DNA of 64,000 bases from Limnomonas spitsbergensis (lineage: Eukaryota; Chlorophyta; Chlorophyceae; Chlamydomonadales): NCBI GenBank assembly GCA_037349105.1, contig JAYJMM010000103.1, positions 1,116,001-1,180,000 of the forward strand, in the 5' to 3' direction. This document shows, one piece after another, positions 29,151 through 41,100 of the stretch. The position numbers and the translations under genes were made by a program. Below the pieces are notes generated by a model. It saw only the letters and a list, made by a program, of their open reading frames with translations. It did not search any database and was not told the origin of the DNA. Positions within the stretch are counted from its first letter, which is position 1. Every line of letters starts with the position of its first letter.

Positions 29151-32100
29151 ACTTTTAATCAAGTACCGTACTCTGCAGGGTGCGCGGATCAGTTGCACGA
29201 TTTGAATATTCGAAACCAGGCGTGCGGACCAGTCAGTCAGGCGTAGGGTGCACAGACACAAAATTTCAGGCACGTTGACGCTGAGCTGCCAAAAAACATT
29301 TATTTTCGAAATTTCGCCGTTGCATTTTACGGAGAGATATGTCTTTAGCCTGCGTGTTGATTCCGATAAATTGTGCGAGAGAGGGTGCAAACTCCTACCA
29401 GGTTCCATGGTACTCCGCCTAAAGGTTCAGCCTCCCCACAAACTACGTACCACTCCTCACAAATGCCGCCCATGCCTCCCCCCCCTCCTGCCCCCCATTC
29501 CCTACCAACCCTCCCCCATGACTGCCAATGTCCCCCCCCCACACATGCTCCCCCCACACTGTCCTGCCCCCCTCCAACCAAAGAAAGAAAGATATGCACC
29601 CTGAGGCGTGGTTTAACCCCCCCTGCCCCCCTCCAACCACTGACTGCACCTTTATGTAGCCTGCCGCGCTCGTCCAGGGGTCCACCACAGCAGGCCCCCT
29701 GCTGCCTACGAGGGCAAATGAAACAACGGGCACAATCTGGCATACGAATCTTAAGCAATATCATAAGTGCATCCCTTGTTGCTTGCATGTTAAGGTCACT
29801 TTTCCGGCAGTTTTTGGAAACAACAGAGACCTGGGCATGGAGGGGGGAAATCCCTTGACCTCAATCCGTAACCGGGGCGTGGAAGGGAGCGGGCATTGTT
29901 CAGAGTGAATGACCGCGGGGACATTTAAACATACCGGTCCCATACCCCATCTCGGCACCCGGTAGATCCCCATGTACCATCTTAGCACCAAGTGTACAAA
30001 GAAAGTGAAAGCATGCGGCCGGCAGCTACAGGCAGTTAGGTGGCTGCATGGCCCTTTTGTAGCTGAGTGGAGCTTCACATAAACGAGATCGGCACCCTTA
30101 TTCAAGTCCGAACTTTATATACACTTATAGGGTTTAGGGTTTAGGTAAGTCTGAACTTTAAACATGAACTTACCGGTATATAAGGCTTGTATAGGTTATA
30201 CAGAAATATCCTGTTTCCTTGTATAAGCCTTGCGTAATGTGCAATCGTTGCCTGAGGGTCGTCGCATACTGCTGCGTCTTTTAGCTGCTGCTTCCGCCCT
30301 CCACCCAGGGCACTTTGACCTCCTCAGCCACCAGTCCCCCCTCCACCCAGCGCACTTTGACCTCCTCCGCCACCAGTCCCACCTTCCACCGCGCAATCTG
30401 ACCTCCTCCGCCACCAGTCCCCCTCCACCCAGCGCACATTGACTTCCTCCAACACCATAACCCGCTTCCACCAGCGCAATCTGACCTCCTCCGCCACCAG
30501 TCCCCCGTCCCCCAAGCACATTGTGACCTCTTCTTTCCCAGCTTGCATACTACCTTGATGCTGTCATCTCAGCCCCATGTCCCACGCTGATGCGCATTTG
30601 CACAGCTCCACACTTCTATGCCCCCCACACACTATCCCCCACACTACCCCCCGCCACCCTGCCCCCCACACAGACTACTCCCACCTGCCAGCCTGCCCCC
30701 CCCGCTACCCCCCCCCCCCCTCTCTGCCCACCCCACAGACTACTCCCGTACCATCCTACCCGCCCCTCACTACCCACCACCACCCTGCCCCCCCTCCAAA
30801 GACTACCCTGCCCCCCCCCCTCCCCACCCCCTATCCTGCCCCCCTGACCACCATTGCCCCCCTTTGCCCTCCTGCCCCCCTGCCCCCACCACCCTTGACC
30901 CCTTGCCCTCACCACCCCCTTTCCCCCCTGCCCCCACCCCCCCCCTGCCCCCACCACCCCCTTTCCCCCCTGCCCTCATCACCCCCTTTCCCCCCTTTCC
31001 CCCCCCTGACCCACCACCCCCTTGCCCCCACCAGCCCTTACCCCCCTGCCCCCACCAGCCCTTGCCCTCCTGCTCCCCCCACCACCCCTTGCCCCCCTGT
31101 CCCCCCCCACCACCCCTTGCCCCCCTGCCCCCACCACCACCCCTTTCCCCCCTGCCCCGCCACGCCCTTTCCCCCCTGCCCCACCACGCCCTTTCCCCCC
31201 TGCCCCACCACGCCCTTGCCCCCCTGCCCCAGCACTCCCTTGCCCCCCTGCCCCACCGCCCCATTGCCCCCCTGCCCCACCGCCCCCCTAGCCCCCCCTT
31301 CCCCTCCCCTGTCTCCCCTTGCCCCCCTGCCCCCCCCACCCCCGAGTGTACAACACTCACCATGCAGATACGTGTGCAGCGGCACTTCGCCGCGCTGAAT
31401 GGCATGCAACAGCGGCGTGCAGAGGGCCCACGCCGCCCGCAGCTCGTCACGCCGGACAAAGTGCTGCTGGTCGCCCCTACAGGAGAACGGGAAGGGAGAG
31501 CGGTTTAGGGATTCAAAAACAGGATGAAGGTCTGCTGGTCACCCCTGCAGGAGAACGGGAAGGGGGCGGATGCAAGGGTTCAAACAGGACCTATTTAGGG
31601 TTCAGGATTCAAGGGTTCTAACAGGACCTAGTTTAGGGTTTAGGATTCAAGGATTCAAACAGTACCTAGTTTAGGGTTCAGGAATCAAGGGTTCAAACAG
31701 GACAACAAGTGCTGCTGGTTGCCCCTGCTGGAGAACGGGAAGGGAGCGGATGCAGGATTCAAAAACAGGACACAGTGCTGCGTCACCTCTGCAGGAAAGC
31801 AGGAGTGTGCAAGGAAGGAGACGCGGAAGGGAGCGGAAGCAAGGGTCAAGGAGGACAAAGTGCTGTTAATTGTCTCTTCCCTAGAAAGTTCTGCTAGTCG
31901 CCTCTTCCCTAGGGAGGGTCCTCTAGGGTTTATAATTATTATACGGTAGAGACGAGGTTGGTTCAGGGTTAAAGGTCCTCTAGAGGGTCCAGGGTTCTGA
32001 TTAGTCTCAAGGGGTCTTCAGGTTTTGGGTCCTCCAGGGTCTAAAGGGTCTTTAGGGGTCTAAAGAGTTTGGTGTTTTGGGTTGTCTAGGTTTCAGGGTT

Positions 32101-35100
32101 GAGCTCCCACCTGATACAGTCCAGGATGAGCCGCTCGTATGCATCAGGGATGACCACGTCCTTGTACCGCTCCGGATAGGACTGCAGGGGGTACATGCGG
32201 CAGTACAAGTAGGGATCTGCAATTATACTGTCCATGTTTTTGCCCTCCATCATACATTTGCATCCTTGTACCGCACCAGATAGGACTGCAGGGGGTTAAA
32301 ACAAACAAAGAAAACTACGTCCCGCAGGGGCGTGAGGGTTAAGGAAACAACGCAGCATGGGCCGAGGCCTCGTCTAAAATATGTTTGCGTTGATGTGCCT
32401 TCCATCATACATTTAATGTTGGTCAGGGGTAAGGGATATACATAACAATATTGCTCATTGAGCGTTCGCGTTGAACGTTTGCAGTCCTTTGAGCCTCAGG
32501 GCAGCATTATAAGATATATCAGGGGTCCATACGGTACCCGGAAAACAGTGACACCCCAGGATTAGAATGTGGATTTCCAGTTGGTGCACCGTAGTGGACC
32601 GTATGGATGCCATACAGTACAAAAACGGCATTTTTGGCCGAAACGGCCCGTATCCTGGGTCCCTGTCCCTCAGTCATTGGGTTGTACACTTCTCATGCCA
32701 CCCACCAGGTCCAGCTTGCTCATCTAGTTTAAGTTAAGGGTTTGAAACCCTTACCCCTACCCTAAACCCTAAACCCTTTTTTCTGCCACCCACCAGGTCC
32801 AGCTCGCTCATCTCCTTCTCAATCTCCAGACCCGGCCTCTTGACAACCATCTTGACATAAATGGCCTCACCTGCAGCACAACAGGCAAGCTCATGTAGTA
32901 AGTCTTCAGGCCATGCAAGCCATACAAACCATGCAAGACATGCAGGCCCTGCAAGCCATACAGCCCATGTACGACATGCAGGCGATGCAAGCCATACAGC
33001 CCATGCAAGCCATACAGCCCTTGCAAGACAGGCAGCCCATGCAAAACAGGCAGCCCATGCAAGCCATATAGACCATGCAAGACAGGCAGCCCATGCAGGC
33101 CAGGCAGCCCATGCAAGCCATACAGCCCATGCCAGCCATACAGCCCATGCAAGGCAGGCAGCCCATGCAAGCCATACAGTCCATGCAAGCCATACAGCGC
33201 ATGCAAGCCATACAGCCCATGCAAGCCATACAGCCCATGCAAGCCATACAGCCCATGCAAGCCATACAACCCATGTAAAGCACGCAAGCCATGCAAGCCA
33301 TACAGCGCATGCAAGCCATACAACGCATGCAAGCCATACAACGCATGCAAGCCATACAACGCATGCAAGCCATACAACGCATGCAAGCCATACAACGCAT
33401 GCAAGCCATACAACGCATGCAAGCCATACAACGCATGCAAGCCATACAACGCATGCAAGCCATACAACGCATGCAAGCCATACAGCGCATGCAAGCCATA
33501 CAACGCATGCAAGATATGCAGGCCATGCAAGCCATACAACGCATGCAAGCCATACAGCGCATGCAAGCCATACAACGCATGCAAGATATGCAGGCCATGC
33601 AAGCCATACAACGCATGCAAGCCATACAGCGCATGCAAGCCATACAACGCATGCAAGATATGCAGGCCATGCAAGCCATACAACGCATGTTAAGCACGCA
33701 AGTCATGCAAGCCATACAGCCCATGCAAGCCATGCAAGCCATGCAAGCCATACAACGCATGCAAGATATGCAGGCCATGCAAGCCATACAGCGCATGCAA
33801 GCCATACAACGCATGCAAGATATGCAGGCCATGCAAGCCATACAACGCATGTAAAGCACGCAAGTCATGCAAGCCATACAGACCATGCAAGCCATGCAAG
33901 CCATGCAAGCCATACAACGCATGCAAGATATGCAGGCCATGCAAGCCATACAACGCATGTAAAGCACGCAAGTCATGCAAGCCATACAGCCCATGCAAGC
34001 CATGCAAGCCATACAACGCATGCAAGCCATACAACGCATGCAAGATATGCAGGCCATGCAAGCCATACAACGCATGCAAGCCATACAACGCATGCAAGAA
34101 ATGCAGGCCATGCAAGCCATACAGCCCATGCAAGCCATGCAAGCCATGCAAGCCATACAACGCATGCAAGATATGCAGGCCATGCAAGCCATACAACGCA
34201 TGCAAGCCATACAACGCATGCAAGATATGCAGGCCATGCAAGCCATACAACGCATGTAAAGCACGCAAGTCATGCAAGCCATACAGCCCATGCAAGCCAT
34301 GCAAGCCATGCAAGCCATACAACGCATGCAAGATATGCAGGCCATGCAAGCCATACAGCGCATGTAAAGCACGCAAGTCATGCAAGCCATACAGCCCATG
34401 CAAGCCATGCAAGCCATGCAAGCCATACAACGCATGCAAGATATGCAGGCCATGCAAGCCATACAACGCATGTAAAGCACGCAAGTCATGCAAGCCATAC
34501 AGCCCATGCAAGCCATGCAAGCCATGCAAGCCATACAGCCCATGCAAGCCATGCAAGCCATGCAAGCCATACAGCCCATGCAAGCCATACAACGCATGCA
34601 AGCCATACAGCGCATGCAAGCCATACAACGCATGCAAGATATGCAGGCCATGCAAGCCATACAACGCATGTAAAGCACGCAAGTCATGCAAGCCATACAG
34701 CCCATGCAAGCCATGCAAGCCATGCAAGCCATACAACGCATGCAAGCCATACAACGCATGCAAGATATGCAGGCCATGCAAGCCATACAACGCATGCAAG
34801 CCATACAGCGCATGCAAGATATGCAGGCCATGCAAGCCATACAACGCATGTAAAGCACGCAAGTCATGCAAGCCATACAGCCCATGCAAGCCATGCAAGC
34901 CATGCAAGCCATGCAAGCCATACAGCCCATGCAAGCCATACAGCCCATGCAATCCATACAACCCATGTAAAGCACGCAAGCCATGCAAGCCATACAGCGC
35001 ATGCAAGCCATACAACGCATGCAAGCCATACAACGCATGCAAGCCATACAACGCATGCAAGCCATACAACGCATGCAAGCCATACAACGCATGCAAGCCA

Positions 35101-38100
35101 TACAACGCATGCAAGCCATACAACGCATGCAAGCCATACAACGCATGCAAGCCATACAACGCATGCAAGCCATACAGCGCATGCAAGCCATACAACGCAT
35201 GCAAGATATGCAGGCCATGCAAGCCATACAACGCATGCAAGCCATATAGCGCATGCAAGCCATACAACGCATGCAAGATATGCAGGCCATGCAAGCCATA
35301 CAACGCATGCAAGCCATACAGCGCATGCAAGCCATACAACGCATGCAAGATATGCAGGCCATGCAAGCCATACAACGCATGTTAAGCACGCAAGTCATGC
35401 AAGCCATACAGCCCATGCAAGCCATGCAAGCCATGCAAGCCATACAACGCATGCAAGATATGCAGGCCATGCAAGCCATACAGCGCATGCAAGCCATACA
35501 ACGCATGCAAGATATGCAGGCCATGCAAGCCATACAACGCATGTAAAGCACGCAAGTCATGCAAGCCATACAGCCCATGCAAGCCATGCAAGCCATGCAA
35601 GCCATACAACGCATGCAAGATATGCAGGCCATGCAAGCCATACAACGCATGTAAAGCACGCAAGTCATGCAAGCCATACAGCCCATGCAAGCCATGCAAG
35701 CCATACAACGCATGCAAGCCATACAACGCATGCAAGATATGCAGGCCATGCAAGCCATACAACGCATGCAAGCCATACAACGCATGCAAGAAATGCAGGC
35801 CATGCAAGCCATACAGCCCATGCAAGCCATGCAAGCCATGCAAGCCATACAACGCATGCAAGATATGCAGGCCATGCAAGCCATACAACGCATGCAAGCC
35901 ATACAACGCATGCAAGATATGCAGGCCATGCAAGCCATACAACGCATGTAAAGCACGCAAGTCATGCAAGCCATACAGCCCATGCAAGCCATGCAAGCCA
36001 TGCAAGCCATACAACGCATGCAAGATATGCAGGCCATGCAAGCCATACAGCGCATGTAAAGCACGCAAGTCATGCAAGCCATACAGCCCATGCAAGCCAT
36101 GCAAGCCATGCAAGCCATACAACGCATGCAAGATATGCAGGCCATGCAAGCCATACAACGCATGTAAAGCACGCAAGTCATGCAAGCCATACAGCCCATG
36201 CAAGCCATGCAAGCCATGCAAGCCATACAGCCCATGCAAGCCATGCAAGCCATGCAAGCCATACAGCCCATGCAAGCCATACAACGCATGCAAGCCATAC
36301 AGCGCATGCAAGCCATACAACGCATGCAAGATATGCAGGCCATGCAAGCCATACAACGCATGTAAAGCACGCAAGTCATGCAAGCCATACAGCCCATGCA
36401 AGCCATGCAAGCCATGCAAGCCATACAACGCATGCAAGCCATACAACGCATGCAAGATATGCAGGCCATGCAAGCCATACAACGCATGCAAGCCATACAG
36501 CGCATGCAAGATATGCAGGCCATGCAAGCCATACAACGCATGTAAAGCACGCAAGTCATGCAAGCCATACAGCCCATGCAAGCCATGCAAGCCATGCAAG
36601 CCATACAGCCCATGCAAGCCATGCAAGCCATGCAAGCCATACAGCCCATGCAAGCCATACAACGCATGCAAGCCATACAGCGCATGCAAGCCATACAACG
36701 CATGCAAGATATGCAGGCCATGCAAGCCATACAGCCCATGCAAGCCATGCAAGCCATGCAAGCCATACAACGCATGCAAGATATGCAGGCCATGCAAGCC
36801 ATACAACGCATGCAAGCCATACAACGCATGCAAGTTATGCAGGCCATGCAAGCCATACAACGCATGTAAAGCACGCAAGTCATGCAAGCCATACAGCCCA
36901 TGCAAGCCATACAACGCATGCAAGCCATACAACGCATGCAAGAAATACAGGCCATGCAAGCCATACAGCCCATGCAAGCCATACAACGCATGCAAGATAT
37001 GCAGGCCATGCAAGCCATACAGCGCATGCAAGCCATGCAAGCCATGCAAGCCATACAACGCATGCAAGATATGCAGGCCATGCAAGCCATACAGCGCATG
37101 TAAAGCACGCAAGTCATGCAAGCCATACAGCCCATGCAAGCCATGCAAGCCATGCAAGCCATACAGCGCATGCAAGCCATACAACGCATGCAACATATGC
37201 AGGCCATGCAAGCCATACAACGCATGCAAGATATGCTGGCCATGCAAGCCATACAACGCATGTAAAGCACGCAAGTCATGCAAGCCATACAGCCCATGCA
37301 AGCCATGCAAGCCATGCAAGCCATACAGCCCATGCAAGCCATGCAAGCCATGCAAGCCATACAGCCCATGCAAGCCATACAACGCATGCAAGCCATACAG
37401 CGCATGCAAGCCATACAACGCATGCAAGATATGCAGGCCATGCAAGCCATACAACGCATGCAAGCCATACAACGCATGTAAAGCACGCAAGTCATGCAAG
37501 CCATACAGCCCATGCAAGCCATGCAAGCCATGCAAGCCATACAGCCCATGCAAGATATGCAGGCCATGCAAGCCATACAGCCCATGCAAGCCATGCAAGC
37601 CATGCAAGCCATACAGCCCATGCAAGCCATGCAAGCCATGCAAGCCATACAACGCATGCAAGCCATACAGCGCATGCAAGCCATACAACCCATGCAAGCC
37701 ATACAACGCATGCAAGCCATACAACGCATGTAAAGCACGCAAGTCATGCAAGCCATACAGCCCATGCAAGCCATGCAAGCCATGCAAGCCATACAGCCCA
37801 TGCAAGATATGCAGGCCATGCAAGCCATACAACGCATGTAAGCCATACAACGCATGCAAGATATGCAGGCCATGCAAGCCATACAACGCATGCAAGCCAT
37901 ACAGCCCATGCAAGCCATGCAAGCCATGCAAGCCATACAACGCATGCAAGCCATACAGCGCATGCAAGCCATGCAAGCCATACAACGCATGCAAGCCATA
38001 CAGCCCATGCAAGCCATACAACGCATGCAAGCCATACAGCGCATGCAAGCCATACAACGCATGCAAGCCATACAACGCATGCAAGCCATACAACGCATGC

Positions 38101-41100
38101 AAGCCATACAACGCATGCAAGCCATACAACGCATGCAAGCCATACAACGCATGCAAGCCATACAACGCATGCAAGCCATACAGCGCATGCAAGCCATACA
38201 ACGCATGCAAGCCATACAACGCATGCAAGATATGCAGGCCATGCAAGCCATACAGCCCATGCAAGCCATGCAAGCCATGCAAGCCATACAACGCATGCAA
38301 GATATGCAGGCCATGCAAGCCATACAACGCATGTAAAGCACGCAAGTCATGCAAGCCATACAGCCCATGCAAGATATGCAGGCCATGCAGGCCATGCAAG
38401 CCATACAACGCATGCAAGCCATACAGTACATGCAAGCCATACAACCCCTGCAAGACAGGCAGCCCATGTAAACCTCGAAAGCCATGCACTAAATGGTTGT
38501 GTGGAACAGGTTATATCTGGGTGAAGGGTGAAAACTGGGGTTTAGGGTGCAGGGCAAAATATATATACAATAATTGCACCCAAAGATCCATACTTGAAAG
38601 TAAAAGTCAAGCCCAAGGTTTCATCACCTCGTGCCAGCTGTTTGTGGCAAATTTAAGGCGGCCGTATCACTGGTACACTGTCAGCTACGACCTGGAATAT
38701 ACGGGACCTGGAACCTACCTAGATACATAAACATTAAAGGCTGATTGCCGATAGGTACCAATATTCCAGTATTTTTCATAAAGATTCAATACCAGCACGT
38801 GGTATCCTCTGCAGTACCGGTATACCGTATATACATCGTGTGCCTTTCCTGCCTCCTGCTCGTCTTTTCTCGGCTGACGACCAGGGCCACATGCGCACCC
38901 GGGCTGTCTTTTGTGTTCCCGTCTCAGGTTTTAGGGTTGGGCGGCCGGTCTCACACCTAGTTAAGTCCCAGCAAAAGATAAAGTATCACCTGCGCATTGC
39001 CGCAAGGACCTCCATCTCTCTTTGGGGGTGTGGATTGCTTGCTGTCCGTCTGTCCCAGTGGGGAGGTCAATATACGGGGTGGGTGTGTGGGGCGTGTGTG
39101 TGTGTGCTACCGTGGGTAGGACAGTGTGAGTCAGCGTGGGGCGTGCGTGTGGGTAGGAAAGTGTGAGTGAGTGTGGGGCATGTGTGTGTGTGGGGGGTAG
39201 GAAGGTGCGAGTCATTGTGGCACGTGTGGGGTAGGCAAGTGTGAGTCGCTGTGGGGCATGTGCATGGAATTGGAAAGTGTGAGTGAGTGGTCCAATTTCC
39301 AGGGATCAGCATCTGATCAGGCACAGTTCAGCTACCAAACGGAGGCCTCATGCACACACCTCACAAGCTACTTGGGCAGCTAGACACGGGTCCCAGGCCA
39401 GGCCACGTCAGGTTTGGCACCCAATCGAGCTACTGCGGCCAAAACGCGCACCCCCAAAGGTCGCCTAGTAGACCAAAACGAAGCGGGGAGCTCTCCAGCC
39501 CTCCCACCTTCCTCGTTCGCCCTAGTTTAGGGCTATGGGTTTTAGGTTTTAGGGTTAAGGGTTTAGCCCTCCCAAGTGGGGCCGTTGCACTTGCTCCCAG
39601 CTTCCTCGTTGGCCACAGAAGGCTGCTAGAGAGCGCACACTCACGCGTCATTCATAAAGCCTTACACCAAAGGACGATACCCTTCATTGAAATTCTCCCT
39701 CCCTGCCCCCGCCCAGCATCAGGGCATGCAGCTGCAGTCTTTCCATCCATAATGACGATCGAAAACAGTACTCTGTTAATTAAGATTAATTAGTTCAGGT
39801 TCTGAGTTAATTAAGATTAATTAGTTCAGGTTCTGAGTTAATTATGATTAATTAGTTCAGGTTCTGAGTCAATTAAGATTAATTAGTTCAGGTTCTGAGT
39901 TAATTAAGATTAATTAGTTCAGGTTCTGAGTTAATTAAGATTAATTAGTTCAGGTTCTGAGTTATGACCCCTTCGGCCACCTACCTGGCTGCATCTTGAT
40001 GACCATTTACCCTAAACCTGTAAGGTATAAACCCTCCGCCACCTACCAGGCTGCATCTTGATGACCATTTACCCTAAACCTGAAAGGTATAAACCCTCCG
40101 CCACCTACCAGGCTGCATTTGATGACCATTTACCCTAAACCTGTAAGGTATAAACCCTCCGCCACCTACCAGGCTGCATTTTGATGACCATTTACCCTAA
40201 ACCTGTAAGGTATAAACCTTCCGCCACCTACCAGGCTGCATTTTGATGACCATTTACCCTAAACCTGGAAGGCATAAACCCTCCGCCACCTACCAGGCTG
40301 CATTTTGATGACCATTTACCCTAAACCTGGAAGGCATAAACCCTCCGCCACCTACCAGGCTGCATTTTGATGACCATTTACCCTAAACCTGTAAGGTATA
40401 AACCTTCCGCCACCTACCAGGCTGCATCTTGATGACCATTTACCCTAAACCTGTAAGGTATAAACCTTCCGCCACCTACCAGGCTGCATCTTGATGACCA
40501 TTTACCCTAAACCTGGAAGGCATAAACCCTCCGCCACCTACCAGGCTGCATCTTGATGACCATTTACCCTAAACCTGTAAGGTATAAACCTTCCGCCACC
40601 TACCAGGCTGCATCTTGATGACCATTTACCCTAAACCTGGAAGGCATAAACCCTCCGCCACCTACCAGGCTGCATCTTGATGACCATTTACCCTAAACCT
40701 GTAAGGTATAAACCTTCCGCCACCTACCAGGCTGCATCTTGATGACCATTTACCCTAAACCTGGAAGGCATAAACCCTCCGCCACCTACCAGGCTGCATC
40801 TTGATGACCAGCTCGTTGCGCATGTGGCCGACGTCGCCGAAGATGGAGACTGCAGGTGTCTTCAGCTGAACTCGGATCTGACAAAATATAAGAGTGGAGG
40901 AAAAGGGATCTGAGCGAAGAGTGGAGAACAAGGGAGGCAAGCAGATATCTATTAACCCGACTGTCAACCCACCACAAACACTCTCCTTGACCTCGATCCT
41001 AAAGCCATTAATAATAATGCCCCAGCCTGACCTCAACCCTCCAGCAGCCAAGGTCACCTTGAACTCATCACTTCCACCCTTGGAACGAACCCATCTAGGC

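Noticed and set aside
29443..29705. Reading G6PDH exon 16 through to the stop at 29443
   Set aside because: It would add a Gly/Trp-rich tail from simple sequence. Splicing at 29650 to the exon at 28875 gives a conserved-looking EYVWNAPP end in frame.
30577..31508. Pro-rich ORFs of 273 and 296 codons and Gly-rich ones on the other strand
   Set aside because: The sequence is a C-rich simple repeat that overlaps a real G6PDH exon on the minus strand (31476-31361).
32861..38524. ORFs of 1887 codons (plus) and 1859 codons (minus)
   Set aside because: Both are translations of a 9/18-bp minisatellite between two G6PDH exons. Residues repeat with the DNA period and both strands are open, which is a period-of-three effect.
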